A model generated the notes under the pieces. The model made no database searches. It saw only the letters and a program-made list of their open reading frames with translations, and had not been told where the DNA came from. Both the position numbers and the translations under genes were made by a program. Shown here one piece after another: positions 11,070-23,451 of a stretch of DNA of 64,000 nucleotides; position 1 is the first letter of the stretch, and each line of letters begins with the position of its first letter. The stretch comes from Amia ocellicauda (lineage: Eukaryota > Chordata > Actinopteri > Amiiformes > Amiidae), in the NCBI RefSeq assembly GCF_036373705.1, contig NC_089855.1:49432318-49496317 (forward strand), in the 5' to 3' direction.

Positions 11070-12013
11070 CTAGTTTAAATGATTCTCAATTTCACTGCAC
11101 ATACGCTCTACCAATGCATTAGCCCCCCTTCTGTTTAGATGTAGACCGTCCAGTTTGTACAGGTCCCATCTATCCCAGAATAAAGACCAATGCTCCATAA
11201 ACCTAAACCCCTCTTCCCTACACCAAGCTTTCAACCACGTGTTAAACTTTCTAATCTCTGCCTGCCTCCCTGGCCTGGCACGTAGTACCGGAAGTATTTC
11301 AGAGAAAACTACCATGGAGGTTCTGCTCTTTAGTTTTGTTCCTAACTCTTTAAATTTGTCTTGCAGAACCTCTGTCCTACCTTTTCCTATGTCATTGGTT
11401 CCAATGTGTACCATGACCAGTGGATTCCCCCCGGCTTTGGCCAGTAGCCCGTCTACTAGTTTAGGGAGATCTGCAACCTGAGCACCAGGCAGGCAAGATA
11501 TCATGCGGGTCTCCTTGTCACTAGAACACACTGTGTGATCTACACCTCTAAGAATTGAGTCTCCTACTATAACTACCTCCTTCTTCTGGGGGGGAGTGGG
11601 CACCATGGTGCTCTGGTGCTCAACTGCCCCCCCATCACCCTCTGAGCTGTCACTGTCCAAATCGGTGTCCAGCAGTTGGAACCTGTTGGGCAATTCAAGC
11701 TCTTGGGGTGTCTCTAGGGGTTGTACACGCCCTTTTCTGTGGTTACGAGCTACTGTAACCCAGCAGTTCTCTATGCTGTCCTTAAGTTCTCAACTCTCTT
11801 AGGTTTTGGCATGCACACCATCTCTCTCATGGGCTGATTGACCAATTCTTCTATATCCCTAATACAGCGCAGATCGACAAGCTGAGCCTCAAGATCACGA
11901 ACCTTGATCTCTAGGATTTCAACCTGCTGACAACGTTCACAAATGAAGCCTTCTTGAATGAGTTCATCCAGGAAGGCAATCATTCTGCAAACCTGACACT
12001 GTAGTGGCCACAT
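11070..12013 (-). pseudogene. CR1 LINE ORF1: zinc-finger/coiled-coil plus SGNH esterase
   Basis: Two blocks on the minus strand. 12013-11771 starts MWPLQCQVC and has paired cysteines (CQVC...ICERC), as in the PHD-like finger of CR1/L3 ORF1, then a helix-rich segment (VEILEIKVRDLEAQLVDL) that may form a coiled coil. 11693-11070 (207 aa) is an SGNH-hydrolase-like esterase: block I VVIVGDSILRG, the HIGTNDIG block, and the DGLHLN block with the Asp-His pair. ORF1 proteins of this type bind RNA and help target-primed reverse transcription; the role of the esterase is uncertain. The blocks are in different frames, joined by a frameshift between about 11770 and 11695, so ORF1 is broken while the esterase block is still open. 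Confidence 0.85.
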
Positions 12014-12390
12014 GCTTCTAGATGTTACTTTTTTTTATTGTCTCTTTATACTTCTCTTGGTTCCTGCTGCTAGTCAACTGTTTAACTTTTGTCAGCGAGA
12101 AACAGCACAGCTCTTTCTCAACAGCTGCTTTAAGTAGCTTTTGTCTACCTACCCCCAATTCACACCTAACTGGCCCCACCTGACTCCTCCTGCAACAGAA
12201 TTCCTGCGAGTCCTAGACAGAAACTCCCTTCTACAACCTGTTTACTTTCACCAACTCAGCAGCTGAACTGAATTGACTTCAATTTAGGAAAACTACAGAC
12301 AATGCTAACATCAATTTAAGGCAAACTTAAAACACAATGAGCAATGCTAAGACTATTCTGAAACTAGTCAAACAAGATGGCTACCTCTCA

Positions 12391-13017
12391 CCTGTACTCT
12401 CCTGTCTCTCTCTGTGGCAACTTGTAAATACTTCTGTTGGTAGTTTGAAAAGCACAAGTAATTTTCCCCAAACAGATTGTATTAGGAACATCTTGTTAAA
12501 ATAATAAGAAATAACAACATCTATAAAGCATGGAAAAGAAAGAAAGAAACAAAGAATGAAATAAAAGAGAAACTGTATTAAATAAGTAATTTCTTCACAC
12601 GGCACTACTTAGTCATAATGAGAAATGTCTAGAGATCTCGATTGTTTTAGAAGCGGTCTTCTCCCCAAGAGATGTTGTAAAACATGGGTGACCAGAAATT
12701 GAAAGAGAAATAAACAATATAATCAACATAATCTACTGCTCACGATAGCGTACATTTCCAGAAATCACCAGAAATCCTGTACAAATCCAGCAGTCAGGCA
12801 CTTCTACCGTGTCTGAGTAACATAATTCAGTGACATCTCTAAATGATATTCTGTATAAATTCTATGAAGTTCTTATCTGGGTGTCTGACTTTAAGTTTTC
12901 ATTTTTATGGTTTTAAACCATTTTTGCAAATAAGTGACTCTTCTAATACAAGTGTGAGAAACAATTCTGATTTTCCAAATCTTTAAAAGACCATTTTTGA
13001 ACCTTCAAATACAGAGT
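12391..13017. other. No recognisable gene
   Basis: AT-rich spacer between the CR1 leader and the provirus; no motif recognised. It could hold remains of the provirus interior or of its target, but I cannot show that. Confidence 0.5.
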
Positions 13018-13395
13018 TCAAAAAATCTTCTTTGTAAGCAGGGTTTCCACCATAGTTACTTGAAGACAAAGTCTTTGAGGAAAGCAGGGCCCTGTTCGTT
13101 TCCAAGGGTCAAGTTTCTTAAGACTCAATAGCTATTTAAATGACTGACACTTTCGTATTCAGTCGACTTGTCAATTGTCCAGCTGTAAAACTCCACTGAT
13201 CAGGTAGGTACAGGTGGGCATGTGCAGTCTGTAAAGTTCCTTATTTAATAAAGTTCTTTAAAATAATTATTCGTACGGCTCAATCTCCTTCTCCCAGTTT
13301 AACTCATCTGTTGCCGGCAAAGACTCTATGACTGATGTCAATCCATGCCATCTTTTGGAAATGCTGGTTGGCCCGGGTTCGTAGCTCTATGTCAT
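13018..13395 (-). mobile_element. Second (3') LTR piece of the provirus
   Basis: The reverse complement matches array LTR segments around 29460-29500 and 29700-30020, including the TTTATTAAATAAAG poly(A)-signal region and ATTTAAATAGCTATTTGAG. It is a partial LTR. Confidence 0.75.
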
Positions 13396-13491
13396 GCCTA
13401 CAAAAGTTTTCTTGTTTCAAAACTTTGGAATCTGGATTTCTGGACAAGCTATCCAATAACCATTACAGAAATTACTTATTTTCAGTCTGAT

Positions 13492-13509
13492 TCCTCACAC
13501 AGGGCACCA
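13492..13509 (-). promoter_or_regulatory. Primer-binding-site-like sequence
   Basis: On the minus strand the LTR end (CGCTATA) is followed after four bases by TGGTGCCCTGTGTGAGG. Position, TGG start and partial likeness to the tRNA-Lys primer sites of retroviruses (TGGCGCCC...) suggest the primer-binding site. The tRNA identity is not certain. Confidence 0.5.
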
Positions 13510-13513
13510 ATTA

Positions 13514-14150
13514 TATAGCGTAAGGGACAAGTGAATTTATAGTATCACCTTATCACGAATCCTGGAATCTTGTAGAACTTAATTTCCGTAATAATTGGAC
13601 GCAGACACCAATTCCAAAGATATAAATTGTCAAATGTATTCAAAACAAAGACTAAATGTAGCACTACACTAATTATACAAAAGGGAAAAACTAATTAATA
13701 TTCAACTCTAGATCAACAAATCAAAGACAAATCACTTCCGTGACCAAATCAAAGACCATGGGATTGCATATGATATCACACAAATCGTTAAACAAAAAAG
13801 GTTATAAACACATTGACTACAATACCGGTTAGTAAGACGAAGGTGAGTCTCTCATTAGTATTGTTAGTTGGACATTAAATAACTACGCAGGTTAGTATTT
13901 ATGTCAGGTAACTTCTCGTTATATATATATCAGTCTCATTTACGTTTAGTTGCCAAGAAAGATCCTATCATTACTTGTTACCATAATTTCCCTTAACTGA
14001 TTATTATCCAATGATTAAGGATAGGCAGGCCCACCAATAATCTAATGTCTATTAACGAGTGTCAATTTCAGACTAAAAAGTTAAACAGGAATGAAAAGAT
14101 ATTTCTCGGCGTTGACAGATTTTATTTCTAAAATGATCAACAAAAAACAG
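13514..14150 (-). mobile_element. 5' LTR of the provirus, 3' portion
   Basis: The reverse complement follows array LTR sequence (for example 30380-31013), from the GAAATATCTTCTCATTCC region to the terminal CTTACGCTA. It is cut at 14150 by Polinton copy 1; the other portion resumes at 23541. Confidence 0.85.
14145..14150. repeat. Target-site duplication AAACAG (left) of Polinton copy 1
   Basis: AAACAG here and again at 23535-23540. The uninterrupted array LTRs carry this sequence once, which confirms a 6-bp duplication, the size typical of Polintons. Confidence 0.9.
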
Positions 14151-14233
14151 AATAGATAGTAGGGTCCTATGGGCGTGGTCTATTTTGCTATGACGTATGA
14201 CCTAACCTTATTAATATTCCTATGTCATAATTG

Positions 14234-14850
14234 GGGGGCGTGGTTTTAGGTAGAGTTATTTCCTTAATTATTCCTACGTCATATCCGTCAGAAAGTTTAC
14301 ACCCATAAAACCCTGAACAACAAGGCCACCCATAACCTGTTGTTCTGAGTGTGAATGGGTCAGATCCTCCTGTAGTGGTTGGGGGTCTTTTTTAAATATA
14401 CATGTAATGGTTTAGGAAATCTAAACCATTATAAGATCAACAAGTTCTGTTGTCTGTAATGGTCCCAGGTCCTAACAATGCCTGTTTTGCATAGGGTACT
14501 TATGTTATCCACACTGTCTCTGTCTCTGTCTCTCCCCACCAATCTCTGGAAACATCTGAGGATGTTCAGTTTGTTTAAGAATTAGACAAATTTAATTAAA
14601 AAATAAAATTAAAAAAGCGTGTGTGTGTGTGTGTCTGTATAGGTTAATTGTTTTTGAAAAAAAAAAAAAGCTGCGGTTATATTTTATTTTATATTATCTC
14701 TCACATAATGTGTTCATTCGTTTTACTTAAATACATTCTAGGGTCTTAAAACTCGTAAGAGTTAGACTTAAGATAATGATATGCTTTTTATGTATTTTAG
14801 CTGTCTCAATACCTAATGATAAGGAATCATTTAAAAAATAAAAACAACTG
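14234..14850 (+). other. Non-coding terminal region of Polinton copy 1
   Basis: The left terminal repeat continues to about 14335, as in copy 2. AT-rich sequence with a (GT)n run near 14616-14635 follows. It matches the right-end non-coding region of copy 2 in reverse. No gene seen. Confidence 0.7.
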
Positions 14851-14922
14851 ATCACTCAATACTAAATAGCTCACATCACTCAATGCTAAATAGATCACAT
14901 CACTCAAGGCTAAATCACTCAC
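14851..14922 (+). repeat. 24-bp tandem repeat, three copies
   Basis: Three 24-bp units beginning ATCACTCAA. Polinton copy 2 has two units at the matching place (54718 down to 54671). A small VNTR just upstream of the polymerase region. Confidence 0.85.
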
Positions 14923-17900
14923 ACCGTGAATTAGAACACAGGATGTTGGCAGAAGCCGCTGTCTCTATTGAGGAGGATCTTGACATTAACTGGTTGGATA
15001 TCTTTGAAGGGCTTTTACAGGCTTTAAATGAGACTCCTCAAAAGGGGGGTTTTGTAGATGGCGGCGGTGGTGGTGTTCGGGATGTGGAGGGTTCTGAGAC
15101 TGATAAGGCTGTGGAGGACATGCTCTGTGAGAATGTGGGGGGTGACGGTTTTGTTCAAAATGATGATGTGTCCAAGAGTTCCAGTGATCCCGTGATTATA
15201 GATAGACCGGCCTATAACAATTTTGAAATTATTCAGCGTTTTAATTTTGCAGAACTTTTAAATTGTGACAATTATGTGGAAATATTTACGAAATACAGGA
15301 GGCCTTGCAAAACATGCTTGAACAGGTTGCTGAAAGGGTCAGACCTCGAGATATTGTACAGTTAGAACTCAGAGGGGATGATTTGTTTAGCAACCTGTCT
15401 GTAATGCTGAGTGGTGATAATTTAGATGTTGATGAATTTCTGGCTAAAATCGAAGCGTTGTTGCAAAGTAACGCGGCCATCTTAGCTGATGAAAGTCTGT
15501 CTCTGGTAATGAATGTGGTTCGTAACCCTGAGGGTGGGGCGCTTAGAAGACTGTCGAAATGCTTGAAGAACGACATAATTAGGACCAAGCTCAGGCAATT
15601 AGTGGTGAGTTCCAGTGGGGACAATAAGCTCTGTTTTGCTTACAGTTTAATAAAACTACTCACCCCCGACATGCCTGAACCCCAAGCTCTGCAAGAGGCT
15701 TTAATGCTTCATCAGAGTGCCGGCTTAAACTCTCAACAGATGTTTGCCTTTTCAGACATTACCATGTTTGAGGAGTTGTTGTCTTTAAAAATTGTGGTGT
15801 GGTATCGTTGTGAGGTAAAGGAAGTATTTGTGAAATTTCAGACACATCCTGAAACCCATACACAGACTCTGTTTCTCTTCCTAAGTGATAGTCATTACTT
15901 TGGAATAAAGAGTTTGACGGCTTTTTTGGGTTGTTCGTACATTTGTCCTTGGTGTTATAAGGCCTTCAATGATAAGCTTAAGCACCGCTGTGATGGTTAC
16001 TGTAACGTCTGTTTCAATCCGCAATGTCGTAAGGGTTTGGCACCCACCATCCGCTGTAAAGATTGCTTAAGGATTTGTCTCTCGGCGTTCTGTTTTTCCG
16101 AGCATAAGGTACAGAGGGCAGCTGCTGAGGGGGTTAAAAAATTGAGTTATTGTGATCAAACTAAATATTGCCCGCAGTGTTGCCTCCAGTACCGTTTTCA
16201 TGAGGTTAAACCACACAAATGTCTGGAGCTGAGATGCAGGATCTGTAATGCTGATTTAACCCCGGGGTCCGAACACCTGTGCTTTATTCAGCCGGTTAAA
16301 ACGTAGTCGGCGCACAACTGGTATGTCTTTTTAGATTTTGAATGTCGGCAAGAAAACGGGGTCCACATTGATAATTATATCCACTGTATTGATATGTTGG
16401 ATTGTGAGTGGTCAGCCAGCGGTGAGAGTTGTGTCAGGGATTTCTTTACACGGTATCGCGGTCCAAAATACCTCAATTACACATTTATTGCACACAATGC
16501 TAAGGGTTATGATTCTTACATTTTGATGAAGTATCTAGTGGAAAATAGGGTGACCCCAAAAATAATAGCTTAGGGGAGCAAGATCATGTGTTTCACTGAC
16601 GAAGCTTTCAACCAACGTTACATAGACTCGTTAAATTTCCTCCCCATGAAATTGAGTGCTTTGCCTAAAGCTCTGGGTTTTGAGGCTCAGAAGAAAGGTT
16701 GGTTCTGCCATTTTTTTTAAATACCAAGGACACTCAAAATTATCGAGGGTCCTACCCGCCCGCCTCTTATTACGGGGTTGATACTATGATGTCTCATAAG
16801 AGGGTGGAATTCTTTAAATGGTACAATACGATTAAGGGAGGTGTTTTTGATTTCAGAGAAGAGTTGGCCGCTTATTGTAAAAATGATGTGGTGATCCTTA
16901 AAGAAGCCTGTGTGCGTTTCCACGCTGAGGTTATCAACACCTCAGGTCTCGACCCTTTGCAAAGTGTGACCATAGCGTCTCTCTGCAAGAAAATGTATCG
17001 GGCCAATTTCTTGCAGAAAAACACTATTTCTGACAACTATCATGCTAAACAAAAGAACTTTTCGACTGTCTCCATACAGTGGCTGGAATACCTGAGTGTC
17101 AGGGATAACATATTCATCAGACATGCTTTAAATCAAGGGGAAGTCAAAATGGGACCTTACTACTTAGACGGTTTTAGCGACGTGTCCGGGAAGCGTACCG
17201 CTTATGAGTTTGCTGGTTGTATTTACCATGGCTGTCCGCAGTGCTTCGACCCAAACACCTTTAACCCAGTAACACAAAAACTCTGCGGTGATGTACTATG
17301 ATTTCCAGGAACGAATTGAAACTTTAAAAAACACCTATGGTTTGAACGTACTGGTGATTTGGGAACACGAGTGGACAGCCCTGAAGCACCAGGATGCGGG
17401 GGTACAACGGTTTATGGAAAAATGGATGTGTTATTTGTTATTTGTGTTATCTGTATACATTATGAGGTAAAGGAGGGGGAGAGAGTAGATTACTATGATT
17501 TCACCAGTCTGTACCCTTTAGTGAACAAGACCAAAATGTACCCGGTGGGGCATCCAACCATCATTAATCGTGACTTTCTCGAACTCGGTCATTACTTTGG
17601 TTTGATCAAGGTCACCATGTACCCTCCTCGCGAGCTGTTCTTACCCATGTTGCCTTACAGGTGTTCGGGAAAATTGATGTTCCCTCTGTGTAGAATGTGT
17701 GTGGAAACTGAAAATCAGACTACCTCTTGTCTGCACAGTGATGAAGAGAGAGCGCTGACGGGTGTCTGGTGTAGCATTGAGCTTGACAAGGCGGTGGAGA
17801 AAGGTTACAGAGTCGGTAAGGTGTATGAGGGTTGGCATTTTTCTGAAAAATCTGATACTCTTTTTGCTGATTACATTATGACCCATCTGAAAGGGAAACA

Positions 17901-18486
17901 GGAGGCATCAGGCTATCCCTCATGGTGTGTTGACGCCGTGGCCAAAGAGCGATACGTTCAGCAATATTTTGAAAAGGAAGTGATCCGTCTAGAACCAGGG
18001 AACATAACTGTAAACCCCGCCAAGAGACAAATGTACAAACTGATTTTAAACAGTCTATGGGGTAAGTTTGGGGAAAGAAATAACTGTCTAAACACAACCT
18101 TGATTAAAACCCCTGAACAGTTTATAGAATTTATGTTTTCCAAACAACATGCTGTATCACACTTTCAATTCTTAAATGACCACGTGGCACATGTCCTGTG
18201 GAGGGCCCCTAAAGATTTCCCCACCAAACAGGGCAACATTAAGGGTTTCACTCTGAACCATTGTAACAACAAGCTCATTAACATCAAGTTTCTGACGACC
18301 CTGGTACAAAGTTTTGAAACCGAGAAAGACGCACCTCCTCGTGAGGTTATTACTCCCGGAAATCAGATCTATGGCAATAAAAAGGGGTACACGTTGGAAA
18401 ATAGATCACTAATCAAATGGTTCAGGGTGGTGTACAATAAAAGAGTGTTGAAGACTGATTATAACACTCTGCCTTATGGATATTAG
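14883..18486 (+). mobile_element. Polinton copy 1: DNA polymerase B region
   Basis: Fossil of the protein-primed family B DNA polymerase that would replicate the element. Seen: an acidic N-terminal part, a cysteine-rich block near 15940-16280 (CPWCYKAF, CNVCFNPQC, CKDCLRICLSAFC), the exonuclease motif with NAKGYD near 16495, polymerase motif A (FTSLYP near 17500) and motif B (KLILNSLWGKFGER near 18040). Closely related to the polymerase of copy 2. The upstream start is uncertain. Part of a broken element. Confidence 0.85.
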
Positions 18487-19142
18487 CGGCGGTTTTGATA
18501 ACAGATTTCAACACCCTTTCTCCTGTATTATAGCCAGTCCCTCCAATTCGGGTAAGAGCTATCTTATAAAGAACATCATAGAAGATGTGGAAGCAACCGT
18601 GTCCCAAGCTCTCGACAACATAGTGTGGTGTTACTCTTGCTGGCAACCTCTCTACGATGATTTGGCTTCGAAAAAAAATTATCTGAAATTTGTGCAAGGT
18701 CTCCCTGCCTCGTTGTGTGACGATGACTTGTTCCCACCCGGTCAAACTAATCTAGTGATCCTTGATGACCTGATGGAGCAGGCCAGTGACAACAGTGAAG
18801 TGGAAAAAGCTTTCGCAAAGTACACTCATCATAGGAATTTAAGTATTATTTATTTAGTTCAAAATTTATCAAGGTAAAAAAAGCCGCACTATTAATTTAA
18901 ACGCCAATTATATAATTCTTTTTAAAAACCCCAGAGATAAACTACAGGTCACCGTCTTGGCTCGTCAAATGTACCCTAACCAGACCAAGTTCTGTTTGGA
19001 GGCATTTGAGGATGCCACCAAAAAACCCTACGGGTACTTGATTGTGGACTTAAAAGCACAAACCCCAGAAGACTTTCGCCTCAGAACAGGTTTGTGCCCG
19101 CCCGATTGGCCGGCAGTGTATGTGCTAAAGAAAAGGAAATAA
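18476..19142 (+). mobile_element. Polinton copy 1: packaging ATPase region
   Basis: FtsK/HerA-type (A32-like) genome-packaging ATPase: Walker A PSNSGKSYL near 18550 and Walker B NLVILDDLME near 18750, then the C-terminal ILFKNPRDKLQVT and DLKAQTPEDF. It overlaps the end of the polymerase by a few bases, as in copy 2. Confidence 0.85.
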
Positions 19143-19148
19143 ATAAGA

Positions 19149-19484
19149 ATGTCTGTTCGGATTAAAAGAAATCTGCCGCTTTTGCAAATGTTATTTGAGG
19201 GGAGCCCGTGCCATAGGAAAGCTGTGCTGGCAGCGGCCCCCTCGGATTTGATCGAGACCCTGTGTGAAATAGCTTTAAACATCTTACGCGGTAATATACC
19301 CCTAACCCCTTCTCAACATTCTAAACTCAAAAAACAAAAAGCTGTTATCAAGATCATCGCTAATAAGAAGTATTCTATTAAAAGAAAAAGAAAGAAGATT
19401 AATCAAACTGGGGGTTTTATTGGCCCGCTGTTGAGCATAGCTGTGCCTTTCCTAACCAGTCTTCTAGCTTCCAGAGTGGGTTAA
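19149..19484 (+). mobile_element. Polinton copy 1: 111-aa conserved protein
   Basis: Same protein as 47072-46737 in copy 2: ILRGNIPLTPSQHSKLKK, a basic stretch KRKRKK, then a hydrophobic glycine-led C-terminus (GGFIGPLLSIAVPFLTSLLA). Function not known; see the copy 2 entry. Confidence 0.75.
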
Positions 19485-19486
19485 TA

Positions 19487-20228
19487 ATGGAATATGCTCA
19501 GAAAATGTTTTTGATAACTCAGGAGCAGCTTGAGAAACTGAGAAAAAATGTTGTCGGGCCAGAGCCCATTAGACAAATGGCCGAAAACAACCTGGACTCT
19601 GAAATGAAAGCTATACTGGCCAGGGCCGATTTAAATCAGTATTCCAAAGCCCAGTTGTATAGCAACACATTACAGCGCTACCTCCGTCTGGTTAGACAGG
19701 GTGAAAAAGATCAAAACACTTTAACTTTAACCATGGCCTCTCAAGAAAATGGTTCTTGGGCTGATGCGGGGGCTACGGTTGATAAAGATGTTGCGGTGAC
19801 CGAACCTGTTGAGAGTTCAGAGGGAGATGTTGTAACTGATGTTTTGAGAAACATGCCTGCCAGAAGCAAAAGACATGCGGAATATATCCTGCACAAAATG
19901 GTTCAGAAACCGTGGGTAACGGCTTGGACTGAACAGGGTGAATTTGTTTTTAAAGGACAACTGATCAAAGGTTCACACGTTTGATTTGTTGAAGAGTGTC
20001 ACTAGCACTAATCAGGTACCCGATAGTCGCCGACCTGTAGGCTGGAATGCTTTCCTACATGTGATGGCCTGTCTGAACATGCCCCAATCAACAGTTCCTA
20101 ACCAGGAAATGCGACAAAAAATCTGTCTGTGTAAAGAGGGGGAGACTGATGTGACCCCGACATCTCATTACTCTGACCGTGCTGAGCGACTATCCTCAGG
20201 ATCTATCCACCGTTGGGAAGCTTATTAA
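19487..20228 (+). mobile_element. Polinton copy 1: conserved helical protein
   Basis: Counterpart of 46734-45991 in copy 2; starts MEYAQKMFL, with LNQYSKAQLYSNTLQRYL in the middle. Function not known. It ends just before an AT-rich intergenic gap. Confidence 0.75.
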
Positions 20229-20602
20229 TCTTGTGTTTTTATTTGTCCCCCCTGTAAATTATGACCCGACAAACAATTTTTTTTAATTTATTTTTTTTAT
20301 TTTATTTCTTCAAATGTTGTACATTTACTTATAACATAACCCCTGCTTTGTATAAGAATTGTGTTAAATAAAAACAAAACTAATGATTCAAAGGCTGTTT
20401 TCATTATTTTTTCACCTTAACACGCATGACATCTTTTAAAATCCTCGCAAGAACACCCCATCTGTATACATGGTTGGCTAGGGCCGTAAGTCAATATGTT
20501 ATAAGGGGGGGTCCACAGTGTCCTGACAAACTCTGCCACTTTTTTATAATTTTGGCCTAAATCCTCACTGTACAAGGCCATAATATCGGGGTATGGCCTT
20601 CT
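20229..20602. terminator. Convergent poly(A) region of Polinton copy 1
   Basis: AT-rich gap between the plus- and minus-strand gene blocks, with AATAAA-type signals (TTAAATAAAAAC near 20365). The same layout is seen in copy 2 at 45813-45990. Confidence 0.6.
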
Positions 20603-20989
20603 TTAAGATCTATGATATAAGAAAAACACACAGTGTTGACCACAAGTGAAGGTCTGTAGACTTTTTACTTGACAACCGCTGTAAATGGTTTCTTGACAGT
20701 TGTTGAGAAGAAAGTTATTGATCTTCCGAGGGAAAGGTCTGAAATCCGGGGGGTTTCCATAGGAATCAAAAAATTCACGACGGTGGTCCTCCCTTAGATA
20801 AATAGCCAGCCAATGTTCTCCGGGCATATTTTTAGGGTGTGTGTTGATTATGTACATTGCGGGTAAATTCTTGAATTTAAATTTAGGCAGCTGGTCGCAG
20901 GCGTAGACTCCTTGAAACAGTTTCTGTGAGCAGGCCATGGCATTCATGATGTGGTTGAGCTCTCTGGTGTTCATTTTAATAATAATCAT
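20603..20989 (-). mobile_element. Polinton copy 1: adenain-like protease region
   Basis: Maturation cysteine protease like the adenovirus protease: GEHWLAIYL with the catalytic His, FFDSYGNPP, and LQTFTCGQHCVFFL with the Gln and Cys. Counterpart of the protease in copy 2. Confidence 0.85.
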
Positions 20990-21027
20990 ACAGAACGTTT
21001 CTCCTCTGGTTCACCTCAATAATGTTG

Positions 21028-22284
21028 TCAAACACAGCGTACACGACCATATTTACAGTGCGTGGTAGAGGCTGCTTGAAACGCATCTCCAAACGTAATA
21101 TTGCCTGTCTTCATCAGTGAAAAATGTTGTCCACACTCTCCGTCAGGGGTCAGGTTGAAGCCGTACAGGGTGTAACAGCTGCAGTATTCCCGGCGATCGA
21201 TCAGCAGACGTTGATCCTTGAGATGGCGACCCGTAGCCAATACTAGACTGTAATATTCACGAACAGCATTGCTGTTTTCAAAGTCAGGTTGAAAAGGTCT
21301 GGATGGAACCTGCACCCCATCGATGTACAACGCTATAAATTCTGCGTTATAATGTTTAAAGTTAAAGGGATTCTTGTTGTAAACCCCGGTAAATGCATCA
21401 TTATCCACGAGCCCTATAATAACCTGTTTTGGGAGCTGTCCTAGAAACAGATTTTCCTGGTTCATCACCCGCGTCCCTGCGGGGATACTGTGGACTTTCA
21501 TATAGACTCTTTCGATCGGGTACTTGGCGTTTGCCATCATTAACGCCTGCGCATGTCCTAGTTTAACTGCCGGGGAGACGGACACTTTTTTCACAAACAG
21601 CGAGGCCGATAATATGGTCAGTTTATATTTTTCAGTATCAGGGGTCATCAGACAAAAAGCATTTTTACTACGGATCATTTTAATTTTAATGTCTACCCCG
21701 TTGAGCATGAGTTTTTCTTGGAAAAATATGTCTGTATGAATATGCCCCATTAGCTCAAAGGTCCGCCCTTCTGTTGAAAAGGCCGTTCTTTTTTGCAAAC
21801 CCTTATTGAGTCCCTCTGGATTCTTGTCGTCCATAGCTCCCGGGGTGTCTTTGAAGAAAAGGCTGGGGCTGAACTGTTTGCTTAGGATCTCCTCACTATA
21901 ATTAAGGATACACTCCATCATGGCTCTATAGGGGTAAGTATTTCTGCTTTGACTAATGAGCCAATCTCCCAGGGTCACATCCACCTGTGAAAACATGGTG
22001 GCCACCGGGTAATTGATGACCCCAACGTTGGTCGTCTTCTCGATTGCATCGCCATCCTCATCAGCCACTTTACAGTTCATTAAAATAAATGTGTTATTCA
22101 AATCAATATAATCCTCGCCATTGCCTGCTATGAAAAACTCCAGAGGGGCCGTGTCTGAAATTGCTGAAAGAGGGGGAATCTCTACATATATGCTCTTATC
22201 TATACTCGTTTGAGTGTATGGAACCGTAAACAGATCCAGTTCTGATTTGACGCATTCTTCCGATAGACTGTGGACAAAAGACAT
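21028..22284 (-). mobile_element. Polinton copy 1: major capsid protein region
   Basis: Polinton major capsid (double jelly-roll type), very similar over its length to 43946-45253 of copy 2: start MSFVHSLSEECVK, ATMFSQVDVTLGDWLIS, IPAGTRVMNQENLFLGQL. In viruses of this kind it forms the hexon-like shell. Confidence 0.9.
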
Positions 22285-22286
22285 GT

Positions 22287-22470
22287 TTAAAAGATGTATC
22301 CTGAGGCTCTATTTGTCTTTCTTTGAGACTTTTTTGTTGCAGGTTTTTTCTTGTGCTGCTTCCTTCTCCGAGTGTTTCCACGATATGTTGGAGAATGAGC
22401 GATTCTTCGTTTTTTGTTAGCCACGGATCTTCCGTCTTGTTACGTCTTGTTCCCGTAACCATTCTGAAAC
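22287..22470 (-). mobile_element. Polinton copy 1: end of the basic protein region
   Basis: Matches the basic C-terminal part of 43455-43943 in copy 2 (lysine/arginine-rich). Only part of the gene is recognisable here. Confidence 0.6.
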
Positions 22471-22645
22471 AACCACATCATTAGCCTTCACTCCGGCCTC
22501 CGCGAGTGAAAACCCTTCTTACCCGCCAAACCCCCAATCTTGGATGGGTTGTAGTATAGTTCCTGCATTTGGGGAGCTTGCTGAGTCATTCTGTCAAATA
22601 ACAACACAGACCAACACTATGCGCAAAGTTTTTATACAAGGTTTT

Positions 22646-23145
22646 TTATTCAACTTCAGCAGAGCAGATACCCCTTTTTAGACATTTGAGAAAAGTATGA
22701 CATACACAACAATTTTCTCTACGGTCCAGACAAAAATAAATCAGATGATTGGTTACTTGATCTATATCAACAAATACCTGTTTCTTTATCTTGTAGGCAC
22801 ACACCTCAGTTACATATGTAAATAAAACAACAATATGGCCTATTTTAAAAGTAAACAGAGGTGTATTAAACATGCTCAGTAAAAGGTCATACAGATGTTG
22901 ATGAAATGGCCTAATATCATTCTTGGCCCCCTTGAGCGCTTCATCCCAGTGTTCGTACCCCCGGTCTTTGTTACAGCAGCCATTAACTTTTCCATGTTTG
23001 AAAGTTGATCCTCATCGATGGTTAAATCTGTAGAGAAAAGGCTCGCGTTTTTTTTGTCAAACACATGGTGTAATAGCGCTCTCAGGTTAGCTGCAGAGTG
23101 TTGATGACAGAACCAGTTGCAGAAGCAGTCCAGAACCTTCCCCAT
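22646..23145 (-). mobile_element. Polinton copy 1: possible Bcl-2-like protein region
   Basis: Counterpart of 40997-41503 in copy 2: MGKVLDCFCNWFCHQHS at the start and FTFKIGHIVVLFTYVTEVC in the BH1-like segment. See the copy 2 entry for reasoning. Confidence 0.6.
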
Positions 23146-23157
23146 ATTCAAAGTCCC

Positions 23158-23450
23158 TTAGTTCAGGTCAGAGTCTGAATCAGTGGCGTAGATGTCGAAT
23201 TCTCCGTCGCCGTCGCCAGCTTTAACTTCTTTACGGAAGAAATAAGCTTTTGGCTTGCCAGCGGTTTTTCTACTCGGCTCATCCAGGTCATTGAGCAGCT
23301 GACCAAGTTTCTCTATTATAAACGGCTCCTTTTTCAGCTCCAGCAAAATCTCATCTATGATTTTCTGGACTTGCCCCGGGGTGACATGTATGTGGGAGTA
23401 AGACAGTGCCTTGATTAGCGCAGGTTTCAGCCACGGTTTGTTCAGTCCTC
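23158..23450 (-). mobile_element. Polinton copy 1: C-terminal part of the Cys/His protein
   Basis: Matches the last third of 40136-40984 in copy 2 (LLELKKEPFIIEKLGQLLND, acidic tail DIYATDSDSDLN). Confidence 0.75.
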
Positions 23451-23451
23451 T

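Larger units (their letters stand above)
9190..12390 (-). mobile_element. CR1-type LINE, 3'-truncated and broken
   Basis: Minus-strand non-LTR retrotransposon. From 5' to 3' it has a GC-moderate leader (about 12390-12014), ORF1 (12013-11070) and ORF2 with endonuclease and part of reverse transcriptase (10977 down to about 9190). Similarity ends inside reverse transcriptase near 9190, so the palm with the catalytic YxDD, the thumb and the 3' tail are missing. Several frame changes and stops lie between the ORF2 blocks, so it cannot move on its own. The CR1 assignment rests on the esterase in ORF1 and the endonuclease type. Confidence 0.85.
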
